Positions 53,389 through 60,914 are shown, numbered from the stretch's first letter. The stretch is 64,000 bases of DNA from Aminipila sp032051575 (GCF_032051575.1 NZ_DAMBYD010000002.1:62001-126000); one strand, 5' to 3'. A program made the numbers and translations. The notes: generated by a model from the sequence alone, not told the origin.

Positions 53389-54277
53389 TATTTTTTTCGT
53401 AAATTTTCTTTGCTTCATCGGACAAAACCTCACGCAAATAAGCAGGCTCTATCACTTCAACATACGCCCCAAAGGAAAGAAGATACCCAATCAGCCATGC
53501 GTCCTCCGGCATATAGGCAGCAACAATAAAATCACCGCTTTCATGTTCTGTAAGTTCATCGTCTTTAAACTCGTCATAAACACGATAAGCCATTTCTTTA
53601 GGAAAACGGAGTACTATTTTGTTATGAGCATTCTGCTCCGTTGCTTGTAAATCAGGAAATTCAACAGGAATAAAATCCTCATTCAAAAGTTTGCAGTCGA
53701 TAATTCGATTTATTTTAAAAAGGCGAAAATCATTTTTTTCTGTGCAATAGGCTTTAACATACCATTCCTTTGACTTGTAATAGAGCTTTAGGGGGTGGAT
53801 TTTTCTGGTTGTTTTTTTGAAGTGGGTACTTACATAAACAATATTTACGACTTTGTGCGTGATAACTGCCTTTTTCAATAGCTCAAACTTAGCATTATCT
53901 TGTGTTTTGCTGCCCCAACGACCAAAATCTACTTCAAACCAATTTTCTGAATGTGTGTTAAAAAGTGCAGAGAGTTTTGTCAACAATTCTCTTTCATAGG
54001 TGTTATTTATAACGGACAAACTCTGCAAGGCGGATAATATATCTTGCTTTTCTTTATCCGAAAAAAAGGCTTTATCCAATACATAGTTATCAAGAATTTG
54101 TATTCCACCACTTCTGCCTGTTGTAACATAAATGGGAATACCCGCACTACTAATCACATCTACATCACGATAAATTGTTCTAACGGAAACCTCGAATTTT
54201 TCCGCCAATTCTGGAGCAGTAACACGTCCTTTCTCTAAGATAAAGTAGATAATCTTAAACAGCCGACTTTCTTTCAA
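53381..54277 (-). CDS. WYL domain transcriptional regulator (YafY-like)
   Basis: A 298-residue protein with an N-terminal DeoR-type helix-turn-helix (APELAEKFEVSVRTIYRDVD, about 21-40), a WYL domain (KLYYKSKEWYVKAYCTEKNDFRLFKINRI, about 165-193) and a WCX-like C terminus. The start is TTG 54277, behind a perfect AGGAGGTGAT; the longer frame from 54322 would run through its promoter. Matching palindromes at its own promoter and at that of the downstream zinc-ribbon/ClbS/SPL unit indicate autoregulation and control of those genes. Confidence 0.9.
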   Translation of the reverse strand: MKESRLFKIIYFILEKGRVTAPELAEKFEVSVRTIYRDVDVISSAGIPIYVTTGRSGGIQILDNYVLDKAFFSDKEKQDILSALQSLSVINNTYERELLTKLSALFNTHSENWFEVDFGRWGSKTQDNAKFELLKKAVITHKVVNIVYVSTHFKKTTRKIHPLKLYYKSKEWYVKAYCTEKNDFRLFKINRIIDCKLLNEDFIPVEFPDLQATEQNAHNKIVLRFPKEMAYRVYDEFKDDELTEHESGDFIVAAYMPEDAWLIGYLLSFGAYVEVIEPAYLREVLSDEAKKIYEKNKP

Positions 54278-54300
54278 ACAATCACCTCCTATGTCACTAT

Positions 54301-54336
54301 TATAGCATATTAACCATGACACTATATGTCAAGGTT
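54301..54336 (-). promoter_or_regulatory. WYL-type operator and promoter of the WYL gene
   Basis: TGACACTATATGTCA (54317-54331) lies inside a wider AACC...GGTT palindrome (54312-54336). On the minus strand a TGC-extended TATAAT follows 12 nt after the palindrome, the same geometry as upstream of the zinc-ribbon remnant. Confidence 0.6.
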
Positions 54337-54388
54337 ATGGAGAAATCGAAAATATACACTACCTAACATAAAAATCGATTTCGTTCTC

Positions 54389-54600
54389 ATAGGGCCACCC
54401 GAAAGGATTTAAAGATCCGTTTAAAAATAATAAATAGGTAATATCCCTTCAGGGGTTGCTAAAGTGGCAAGGACGATGTAGCTTGAACAAAGAGAAAGCT
54501 AGCTTAAACACAAGCCCTTAGAAGCCTAGGAGCATAGCTGATGAACTGGAGAAAATAGAAGAAATTGCCACAAGGCCTATTATTCGGCTTCAGTATTTTG
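54389..54600 (+). ncRNA. Candidate structured noncoding RNA
   Basis: A 210-nt noncoding stretch, richer in G and C than its flanks, that folds with nested long-range helices: ATAGGGCC (54389-54396) with GGCCTAT (54574-54580), and GTGGCAA (54464-54470) with TTGCCAC (54565-54571). Local hairpins include GGAT/ATCC (54405-54418), TAG..CCC/GGG..CTA (54435-54461) and AGCTT/AAGCT (54480-54500). Size and host fit large clostridial RNAs such as the raiA class, but I cannot confirm a class. The strand is inferred. Confidence 0.5.
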
Positions 54601-54648
54601 CTTGTGTCGAATATTGTTTATTTAAAATATTCAATGTGTTATAGTTAT

Positions 54649-54675
54649 AAAGATAATTATGGTAAAATTATCTTT
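54649..54675. repeat. Perfect inverted repeat upstream of the membrane protein gene
   Basis: AAAGATAATT (54649-54658) and AATTATCTTT (54666-54675) flank a 7-nt loop, 40 nt upstream of the TTG start at 54716. It could be an operator. Confidence 0.4.
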
Positions 54676-54715
54676 ATGAATTGTAATTATTTTCTATACC
54701 AAGGGGGTAACAACG

Positions 54716-55303
54716 TTGTTTAAGCAAAAAAATTTTTTTGAAGTAATTAAATATGATTTTTATGATAAAGGTGTTATGCAGTCATATACATCATTTTTAT
54801 CAAGATCAGTTGTAAATGTATCATTTGAAGAAATAGGAAATGAGATTATTAGGAAATCGACAGGAAAGAAAGCTTGGCTTATAGCAAGTGGCATTTTATT
54901 TTGCTTAAGTATATTATTATGCATTTGTTCATTTACAGACAAAACCATAACTATGGCTGACAGCATATTTTATTTGGTTCCCTCAATTGTTTGTTTTATT
55001 GTGTTTATTTTATTGAAACAAGAGTTAGTTTATTTAGTTGGCAGACAAAATCTATTTTTCTTTTATAAGAAAAACCAAATTAGTCAAATTCATGAGTTTA
55101 TAAATGAAATAATTAAGAGAAGAAATAATTATTATAAAGAGAAATATGCAATTATTGAAAATGATTTAACTCTAGAACAACAGCTTAATAAATTTAGATG
55201 GTTAAAAAATGACGAAATTATCACAGCGGAAGAATATGACTATTTGATAGACCAACTACAATCTCTAGCAAATAAAGCTTATATGTTTTACAATCAAAAA
55301 TAA
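54716..55303 (+). CDS. Membrane protein with SHOCT-like C terminus, unknown function
   Basis: A 195-residue protein starting at TTG behind AGGGGG. Two hydrophobic helices lie at about 52-70 and 82-100; a cytoplasmic part ends in LEQQLNKFRWLKNDEIITAEEYDYLIDQL, which resembles the short SHOCT oligomerisation motif. I recognise no complete family. It stands alone between the candidate RNA and the tRNA gene in a region of accessory character. Confidence 0.6.
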   Translation: MFKQKNFFEVIKYDFYDKGVMQSYTSFLSRSVVNVSFEEIGNEIIRKSTGKKAWLIASGILFCLSILLCICSFTDKTITMADSIFYLVPSIVCFIVFILLKQELVYLVGRQNLFFFYKKNQISQIHEFINEIIKRRNNYYKEKYAIIENDLTLEQQLNKFRWLKNDEIITAEEYDYLIDQLQSLANKAYMFYNQK

Positions 55304-55319
55304 TAGTATAAAATTTTAT

Positions 55320-55394
55320 AAATGTTGGCAACGTTCATTTTTTAAATGTTAATATGATATTAAGCAGGAGCAGCTTGAAAGGGTTGCTCTTTTG
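55320..55394 (+). terminator. Terminator hairpins after the SHOCT-like gene
   Basis: A short AATGTT/AACGTT hairpin followed by six T (55320-55343) and a second hairpin, GAGCAGC (55368-55374) with GTTGCTC (55383-55389) followed by TTTTG, lie after the stop. Confidence 0.6.
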
Positions 55395-55420
55395 TTATAT
55401 CTAAATAAAGGGGTGATGTG

Positions 55421-55656
55421 ATGTCAAAAAATCATAAAAAGAAAAAGCAAAGGCATTATACAAGCAAGAAAAAAAACTTCTTGAAACAGCATCTATACTC
55501 GAAGTGATAAGAGAATATATTGATATTGCTTATGCAGACATAACGATTTTGTATCCTTTGGACAGGAGGAAATCCATAATAACCAAAACTAATTTAAAAC
55601 GTCATAATGCTGGTAGTTATAGCGGCTTATACGTTTATGATATAGAAATAATGTGA
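55421..55656 (+). pseudogene. Short Lys-rich frame with an apparent frameshift
   Basis: ATG 55421 has an AAAGGGG site and gives a 28-residue Lys-rich peptide (MSKNHKKKKQRHYTSKKKN, stop 55505-55507). From the A-rich tract near 55433-55446 the next frame is open for over 70 codons without its own start (KALYKQEKKLLETASILEVI, later NAGSYSGLYVYDIEIM, stop 55654-55656). Joining them would give a protein of about 78 residues. It may be a frameshifted gene or a sequencing error in poly-A. Family not recognised. Confidence 0.4.
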
Positions 55657-55710
55657 TTTTTGGTCCCTTGCTTACTATAATTTTTTATAGTTTTGGTGAT
55701 AAAATGGTGA

Positions 55711-55752
55711 TAAAAATAAAAAATACAAGGCTTATAAATCATAAAACCTTGC
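55711..55752 (-). terminator. Terminator of the tRNA-Arg transcript
   Basis: On the minus strand CAAGG (55747-55751) pairs with CCTTG (55726-55730) and is followed by a T-rich run, just after the tRNA 3' end. Confidence 0.6.
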
Positions 55753-55765
55753 ATTTTCAATATTT

Positions 55766-55842
55766 TGGTGCGCCATGAGGGATTCGAACCCCCGACCTTC
55801 ATATTCGTAGTATGCTACTCTATCCAGCTGAGCTAATAGCGC
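55766..55842 (-). tRNA. tRNA-Arg (anticodon ACG)
   Basis: A 77-nt cloverleaf on the minus strand. Acceptor arm GCGCTAT pairs with ATGGCGC (one G-U), the D arm is AGCTCAGCTGGATAGAG, the anticodon loop is CTACGAA with anticodon ACG, the T arm is GGGGGTTCGAATCCC, and CCA is encoded. The top pair of the anticodon stem is a G-A mismatch. ACG is read as ICG after deamination and decodes CGN arginine codons. Confidence 0.93.
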
Positions 55843-56034
55843 ATGTGTTTCGACACGTTAGTTATTATACAATACTTAAATAAGAATGTCAAAGATTTTT
55901 AAACTTAAAAATAACAAATAATCATATTTGTAATAAAAAGTTGAAATATACCTGGAAACTGATTGTTGTGACAATTGCTCCTTGATGATATAATCGAAGT
56001 ATGCAAAAGGAATAAAAGTTGGGAGAGAACTTAG

Positions 56035-56529
56035 ATGGAAGAGTTAAATGAATTAAAAAGAATTCTAAAAGAACTGAGACCAAATAATTGGGAGGATATC
56101 CCTGATATTGATTTATATATGGACCAGGTTTTAAACTATATGACAAGACAGCACATTGGATTGGAAAGTGGTGAAACTTTAACATCTGCCATGGTCAATA
56201 ACTATATAAAGAAAGAGCTTTTACCAAGGGCAAAGGGAAAGCGATACGAAAGAAAACATATTGCTTATTTGACTGCAATTTGTTTGTTTAAACAAATTTT
56301 ATCAGTTGACTCGACTAAAGAACTTTTAAATAATCAATTGTTAGATTCTGATATAAAAAGTTTTTACGAAAAATATTGCACAAAGTTGGATACTGCATAT
56401 GATGCTGTAGGAGAAAAGATTCAGGAAAACATGACGGAGCAAGACATTTCTGAATTAGTTTTGGAACTTGCTATATCCAGTTATGCTCAAAAAATTGCAT
56501 GTGAAAGACTGTTGGAATTACTTGTTTAA
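56035..56529 (+). CDS. DUF1836 family protein
   Basis: A 164-residue protein with a MerR-like N-terminal region: DIPDIDLYMDQVLNYM, LTSAMVNNYIKKELLPRAKGKRYERKHIAYLTAICLFKQIL (about 48-90), which is the DUF1836 signature. The domain probably binds DNA; no regulatory target is known. A GGGAGAG site precedes the ATG. It lies between the tRNA gene and the cotJ operon and is common in clostridial core genomes. Confidence 0.85.
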   Translation: MEELNELKRILKELRPNNWEDIPDIDLYMDQVLNYMTRQHIGLESGETLTSAMVNNYIKKELLPRAKGKRYERKHIAYLTAICLFKQILSVDSTKELLNNQLLDSDIKSFYEKYCTKLDTAYDAVGEKIQENMTEQDISELVLELAISSYAQKIACERLLELLV

Positions 56530-56622
56530 TTATATTTATATATTTAAGATTTTGTGACCTTTATTAATCCCCTGACATAGTATATCTTATATACGATTTT
56601 GTCTATGAAAGGGGATTTTGTT

Positions 56623-57615
56623 TTGAAAAACAATACTAATAGGCCTGTAAAGAGTTCAATTCCGCAAGAACGCAGTGGAAAATGTGCAGAGCCTTATGTA
56701 GGTATGCCCATATACTTGGATGATTCTTTCTTTGACTTTATGGATCAAGACAGAGGAGGAAAATGCCCTATAAATGAAGATATGGGTGATGAAATGGACG
56801 GCTGCATGATGCCAGACAGCGGTGGAATGATGCCAGACAGCGGCTGCATGATGCCAGACAGCGGCTGCATGATGCCAGATAACGGCTGCATGATGCCAGA
56901 CAGCGGCTGCATGATGCCAGACAGCGGCTGCATGATGCCAGATAACGGCTGCATGATGCCAGATAACGGCTGCATGATGNNNNNNNNNNNNNNNNNNNNN
57001 NNNNNNNNNNNNNNNNNNNNNNNNNNNNNNNNNNNNNNNNNNNNNNNNNNNNNNNNNNNNNNNNNNNNNNNNNNNNNNNGCATGATGCCAGATAACGGCT
57101 GCATGATGCCAGATAACGGCTGCATGATGCCAGACAACGGCTGTATGATGCCAGATAACGGCTGCATGATGCCAGATAACGGCTGCATGATGCCAGACAA
57201 CGGCTGTATGATGCCAGACAACGGCTGTATGATGCCAGATAACGGTGGAATGATGCCAAGAAACGGTGGAATGATGCCAAGAAACGGTGGAATGATGCCA
57301 AGAAACGGTGGGACCATGCCACAGAATGGTGGGACCATGCCACAGAATGGCGGAACCATGCCACAGAACGGTGGGACCATGCCACAGAATGGCGGAACCA
57401 TGCCACAAAATGGTGGAACCATGCCACAGAATGGCGGAACCATGCCACAGAACCGTGGAGAAATGCCAATGGATTGTGCCAGTACTTGTCCTTTAGCAAT
57501 GGCTTATGTACCTTGGCAGGTATGGGATATGACTTATGAAATGGAAGAGGGATTTGCGGTTGGCACCATATTTCCTGAATTAGATTTACCTTTCTTAGGA
57601 GGTAATGCAAAATGA
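56623..57615 (+). CDS. cotJA: Spore coat protein CotJA with expanded seven-residue repeats
   Basis: About 330 residues as assembled. The N terminus (CAEPYVGMPIYLDDSFFDF) and C terminus (AMAYVPWQVWDMTYEMEEGF and TIFPELDLPFLGG) are CotJA-like. Between them is a tandem repeat of seven residues, MMPDNGC or MMPDSGC, then MMPRNGG (3 copies) and TMPQNGG (about 7 copies). CotJA is normally about 80 residues, so the repeat is a large insertion. The true length is unknown because of a 100-N gap inside the repeat. TTG 56623 has AAAGGGG upstream. The next gene overlaps by 4 nt. Confidence 0.85.
   Translation: MKNNTNRPVKSSIPQERSGKCAEPYVGMPIYLDDSFFDFMDQDRGGKCPINEDMGDEMDGCMMPDSGGMMPDSGCMMPDSGCMMPDNGCMMPDSGCMMPDSGCMMPDNGCMMPDNGCMMXXXXXXXXXXXXXXXXXXXXXXXXXXXXXXXXXXMMPDNGCMMPDNGCMMPDNGCMMPDNGCMMPDNGCMMPDNGCMMPDNGCMMPDNGGMMPRNGGMMPRNGGMMPRNGGTMPQNGGTMPQNGGTMPQNGGTMPQNGGTMPQNGGTMPQNGGTMPQNRGEMPMDCASTCPLAMAYVPWQVWDMTYEMEEGFAVGTIFPELDLPFLGGNAK
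56980..57079. other. Assembly gap of 100 N inside the CotJA repeat
   Basis: Exactly 100 undetermined bases lie in the tandem repeat of cotJA. The round size suggests a placeholder of unknown length, caused by collapse of 21-bp repeats. Confidence 0.95.
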
Positions 57616-57860
57616 GCAGAAACGAACTGATGAGACGTGTACAAATGTTAAGTTTCGTATTGGTAGATGCAGGCCTTTACTTAGATACTCATCCTACAGA
57701 TAAAGCTGCACTAAATTTCTTTAATAAGTATAATGCTTTATATATGAGTGCAAGAGCAGAATATGAAAAAAGCTATGGACCATTAAGTATGACTGGTACT
57801 AATGATACAAATAGCTGGTCATGGATCGATGAACCATGGCCTTGGCAGAAGGAGGTTTAA
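57612..57860 (+). CDS. cotJB: Spore coat protein CotJB
   Basis: An 82-residue protein matching CotJB: MSRNELMRRVQMLSFVLVDA, LYLDTHPTDKAALNFF and the Trp-rich end (WSWIDEPWPWQKEV). It is part of the CotJ coat complex assembled on the forespore. Its ATG overlaps the cotJA stop (ATGA), and the cotJC start follows 2 nt after its stop. Confidence 0.93.
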   Translation: MSRNELMRRVQMLSFVLVDAGLYLDTHPTDKAALNFFNKYNALYMSARAEYEKSYGPLSMTGTNDTNSWSWIDEPWPWQKEV

Positions 57861-57862
57861 GT

Positions 57863-58126
57863 ATGTGGACTTATGACAAGAAATTACAGTTCCCAGTAAA
57901 TATTAAGAATCCTAATCCTGCCATGGCAAAGTTTATTATAACCCAATATGGTGGACCAGATGGTGAATTGGGTGCAACTTTAAGATACTTATCGCAACGT
58001 TATACAATGCCTTATAAACAGTGTATAGGTATATTAAATGATATCGGTATATCGTTTAATAATATGCTCACTATCCCAAAATGCTTGATATATATGAATT
58101 TAATGGTATTATGTGTTATTAACTGA
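57863..58126 (+). pseudogene. cotJC: Spore coat manganese catalase-like CotJC, 3' truncated
   Basis: The first 52-55 residues are a good CotJC start (MWTYDKKLQFPVNIKNPNP, GGPDGELGATLRYLSQRYTM, IGILNDIG). After that the frame changes to unrelated residues and stops at 87 codons; complete CotJC has about 190-200 residues with the metal-binding Glu and His of manganese catalase. The break lies at about 58025-58045, and the remaining metal ligands are absent. AAGGAGG precedes ATG 57863. An insertion or deletion at the edge of the following island explains it. Confidence 0.85.
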
Positions 58127-58235
58127 TAGACAGAAGATACTAAATTGCTCATCTTGATTAAATTAGCGAGGGGTTTATGAAGAATAGTAAGTCATCCTCG
58201 ATTTGTTCCATGAGCGAATGGATTGATTTTCGGGC

Positions 58236-58415
58236 TTACCAGTCTATCGGAACATACTTAAATAGGTTAATGTACTCATCCTCTTCTAATTGGTCTATAA
58301 CTTGTTGAGCCCGTGCATCGACATATTCGTTATTTTGAATTTCTTTAATATTTGACAGGATGATAGCAGCTAAAAATCCTAAAATCGAAATATAGATGAT
58401 TATTCTGTTTTTCAT
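58236..58415 (-). CDS. Small membrane-anchored protein, unknown function
   Basis: A 59-residue frame with a strong AAGGAG site 10 nt before the ATG. One N-terminal helix (IIIYISILGFLAAIIL, about 5-20) is followed by an acidic, hydrophilic tail ending NLFKYVPIDW. A CGAGG/CCTCG hairpin after the gene (about 58164-58200 on the opposite side) could terminate it. I recognise no family. Confidence 0.5.
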   Translation of the reverse strand: MKNRIIIYISILGFLAAIILSNIKEIQNNEYVDARAQQVIDQLEEDEYINLFKYVPIDW

Positions 58416-58505
58416 AATTCTTTATCTCCTTGTTGCTGATGCGGACATAATCTGCCTTTCTTGTACTTATTATTCACTCTTTTCAAACTTTTTATTAATA
58501 ATCCC

Positions 58506-58586
58506 AAATTAGGTTGACCTAATTTTTCGGCAAGAAAATAAAATTAGCCTATATCTTGATTTACATAGTAATTTAAGATATAGGCT
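58506..58586 (+). terminator. Two hairpins in gene-poor DNA after the truncated cotJ operon
   Basis: A 20-nt palindrome (58506-58525, AAATTAGGT and its complement, then TTTT) and a 12-bp hairpin (58546-58557 with 58575-58586, then TTTATTTTA) lie in a stretch with no gene on the plus strand. They may be terminators of lost genes. Confidence 0.5.
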
Positions 58587-58646
58587 TTATTTTATAGTGA
58601 AATAGATTACTTATATTTAATTCTTTGAGGCTCCTTTTATTATTAA

Positions 58647-58835
58647 TTGAAATGGAAAAGTAAAGGGTTTATAGTAATAGTAATAAATGTAAGTAATCTT
58701 ATAATAAGAGAAGAAACTGTAGCTTCTGACATATTAATGGTCTGTTCAAATTGCCATAGAATGATACATAGCAAATTTCCATGTTTAACAGGGCAAGAAC
58801 TTAAAGATTTTATTTCACATTCACCCTATAAATAA
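58647..58835 (+). pseudogene. HNH endonuclease, C-terminal remnant
   Basis: The frame ends with DILMVCSNCHRMIHSKFPC and then LTGQELKDFI, the usual C-terminal part of an HNH nuclease (VCxNCHRMxH with the distal His). The N-terminal catalytic His and the first CxxC pair are missing, and the residues before DIL are low-complexity. It is a fragment and most likely inactive. Confidence 0.65.
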
Positions 58836-59042
58836 ACTGTTATCTAGGAACAGGAAAAAATATTGTGATAAATAATGCAAAAGTAGCAATAAGAGAGATT
58901 ACAATTTATATAGTGTTAGTAGTTGACCAAGACCACTTTAGGCAGAAGCGATGGAGCAGATACAGACTACATAAAAAGAATTTATAAAAAATTGGCTAAA
59001 AAAAGACGAGAAAAAAATAGAAATTTAGTTTAAATTGTTAGA

Positions 59043-59567
59043 TTATAAATCATCTAATTCCAATATTTGAACATTAGGGTACTTTTGCTTTATGTTAGCT
59101 ACATGTATAGGTTTTTGATTCTTAGAATAATAAATAACATACTTATTTTCGGATATGGTATCTAGAGACACTTTTTTTGTATCCATTTCTAACTTTGAAT
59201 TACTGTCTGGTGAAGTTACAGCAAAACATTCACAAATAATCCTTTCATCCTCAGAAATAACATCATATCCAGCCTGTGTGCCAAAATTGATATAGAATCT
59301 TTTTAGAGGGTATTTTGAAAGTAAAATTTCAGCAGCTTTAAGGCATACGAGATAAGTAAAAGTTTGATTAATCTGTTCTATAATATTAATTGATTCCTCA
59401 AAAAGAGGGTCATATCCACATTGCTCAAATTTGATTTTTTTTAAAAATTCTAAGGCATCCCCATCATGAAATAGCTCATTTATTTTTAGATTTGTATTTT
59501 TTATTATTTTGTCCCTGCAACTAGAAATTTGTTCTTTATTTTCAAATAATTTTTTTTTACTCAACAT
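59043..59567 (-). CDS. Unknown protein with a possible degenerate nuclease core
   Basis: A 174-residue protein (ATG 59567, GGGGA site 7 nt upstream; a longer frame starts 21 nt earlier). The N-terminal half is helical. The second half has NFGTQAGYDVISEDERIICE followed by CFAVTSPDSNSKLEMDTKKV and KYVIYYSKN, an order like the beta core of PD-(D/E)xK nucleases, but the expected Lys after Glu is Phe/Ala (ECFA). I recognise no named family. It is divergent from the DUF3800 gene and lies in the defence-like region. Confidence 0.55.
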   Translation of the reverse strand: MLSKKKLFENKEQISSCRDKIIKNTNLKINELFHDGDALEFLKKIKFEQCGYDPLFEESINIIEQINQTFTYLVCLKAAEILLSKYPLKRFYINFGTQAGYDVISEDERIICECFAVTSPDSNSKLEMDTKKVSLDTISENKYVIYYSKNQKPIHVANIKQKYPNVQILELDDL

Positions 59568-59637
59568 TATCATATCCCCATTAAACATTATTTCATTTCA
59601 AGTATTAGCTTCTACCAATATAAATTATATAACAAGA

Positions 59638-59666
59638 TTGAGTTAAATGGAAAAAATTTGTATAAT
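59638..59666 (+). promoter_or_regulatory. Promoter of the DUF3800 gene
   Basis: TTGAGT (59638-59643), 17 nt, TATAAT (59661-59666). Spacer and flanks resemble the promoter at 60827-60855. Confidence 0.6.
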
Positions 59667-59744
59667 AGCTTGTAGAATTAGAATTTCAAAAAGTGGGCTG
59701 AATTAAAGAATAGTATTCAATAGTGCTTTGTAAAGGAGTTTCGT

Positions 59745-60722
59745 ATGCCTAAAAAGATACAAAGAAATGCAATTTGTCCATTATGCGACTCAGGACTTAA
59801 ATATAAAAATTGTTGTGGTAAAAATGAGCCTATTAAAGGAAACAGCATGAGATTTATAAGTAGTGATAAAACTAATCCTTCAGATTTTGAAAAAAAAGTA
59901 CGTGAGAAATTAGGATACTATCCTGACGACTATATTAAACCAATAAAGTCTCTAGGTGAAGTAATTTATGTTCTAATAGATGAATCAAATATTGGAGACT
60001 GTTATTCAGTTGGTGGAATTGTTGTATTAGAGTCAGAAATAGAAAAGAATAAAGATGTATATGGGGAACTTCAGAACCTTGTTGAGAAGTATCAAATAGA
60101 TACAATCCATTTTACTGAAATTTTTGGACATAAAAAAATCTTAGGAGATAAGAGAAGAGAATTTCTAAAGGAATATGCAGATATCGTTAATAAGATTAAT
60201 TTAGTTCCCTTTACAGTATGTAAGAGGAAAGACGAGATTGAAAATTTATTAAATTTAAAATCAATCTCAACGGAACAATGTTATATGGCTTTAACTTGGT
60301 TAATGATGTTTAATATTTTGATTTACCTAATAACTCAGTATGGGCCTGAATTGATAATTGAAATGTGGAGAGAAAATGACAATGTTACTGTTGATAAAAG
60401 AATTTTACATCAACAAAATATTGCAGGGATAATAGAGAAGTTTCCGTTTGCTAACATTTCTATCTATAAAGATTATATTGTGTTTTCAAAAAGAGAACTA
60501 TTATTCAGTTCTTTAACTGATTTCATAGCATACTTAGCAGTTGGTTTATATCCCAAAATTAATTCAAATTATCAGCTAAAACAGTTAGCTAACAATTATT
60601 ATGATTTGATTATAGGTTTTAATGATATATTTAAAGATACAATCGGTATGCGAAGTAAAGAATTTGATGAATTAATTTCAATCGTTAAAAAACAAGAATA
60701 CCACCGATTATTGAAAAAATAA
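59745..60722 (+). CDS. SEC-C zinc motif protein with DUF3800 domain
   Basis: A 325-residue protein. The first 30 residues hold a SEC-C-like zinc motif (CPLCDSGLKYKNCCGKN). From about residue 73 comes a DUF3800-type domain with the acidic signature VIYVLIDESNIGD, later HFTEIFGHKKI and a distal Asp in SSLTDFIAYLAVG; this family has an RNase H-like fold and is often found on mobile DNA and near defence genes. Activity is unproven, but the three acidic residues suggest a metal-dependent nuclease. A terminator follows. Confidence 0.8.
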   Translation: MPKKIQRNAICPLCDSGLKYKNCCGKNEPIKGNSMRFISSDKTNPSDFEKKVREKLGYYPDDYIKPIKSLGEVIYVLIDESNIGDCYSVGGIVVLESEIEKNKDVYGELQNLVEKYQIDTIHFTEIFGHKKILGDKRREFLKEYADIVNKINLVPFTVCKRKDEIENLLNLKSISTEQCYMALTWLMMFNILIYLITQYGPELIIEMWRENDNVTVDKRILHQQNIAGIIEKFPFANISIYKDYIVFSKRELLFSSLTDFIAYLAVGLYPKINSNYQLKQLANNYYDLIIGFNDIFKDTIGMRSKEFDELISIVKKQEYHRLLKK

Positions 60723-60757
60723 GAGTGAGATTAGGAAAAAAAGAATATATAAATAAT

Positions 60758-60790
60758 GGGCATCCTTTAAGGGTGCCTATTTTATTGTTT
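60758..60790 (+). terminator. Terminator of the DUF3800 gene
   Basis: GGCATCC (60759-60765) pairs with GGGTGCC (60771-60777) with one wobble, followed by TATTTTATTG. Confidence 0.7.
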
Positions 60791-60826
60791 CTTTCTTTTC
60801 CTTTTAAAAACAAATTCATTAATTCA

Positions 60827-60855
60827 TTGAGTAAATTGGTAAAATTTTGTATAAT
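60827..60855 (+). promoter_or_regulatory. Promoter of the membrane protein gene
   Basis: TTGAGT (60827-60832), 17 nt, TATAAT (60850-60855). It closely resembles the promoter at 59638-59666, including the AAATTTTG-like end of the spacer. Confidence 0.6.
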
Positions 60856-60914
60856 TGTATTATAATTAGTCTAAAGCATTTAATTCTTTATAAACATGAT
60901 TAGGGAGTGAGGGT

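Noticed and set aside
55660..55770. Possible integrase end or attachment site beside the tRNA gene.
   Set aside because: I found no integrase frame and no second copy of the tRNA 3' end in the window. The sequence is explained by the tRNA terminator.
56797..57460. The highly regular repeats looked at first like a CRISPR array or satellite.
   Set aside because: Units are directly adjacent 21-bp codon-phased repeats with no spacers and lie in a coding frame with CotJA ends, so they are a protein repeat.
56656..57610. Long open frames on the minus strand and alternative frames across the CotJA repeats.
   Set aside because: They are by-products of the 21-bp periodicity, lack ribosome sites and family resemblance, and the plus frame has true CotJA ends.
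58923..59033. A 36-codon open stretch ending YIKRIYKKLAKKRREKNRN, possibly the tail of a lost gene.
   Set aside because: It has no start, ribosome site or recognisable family, and Lys-rich strings arise easily in A-rich DNA.
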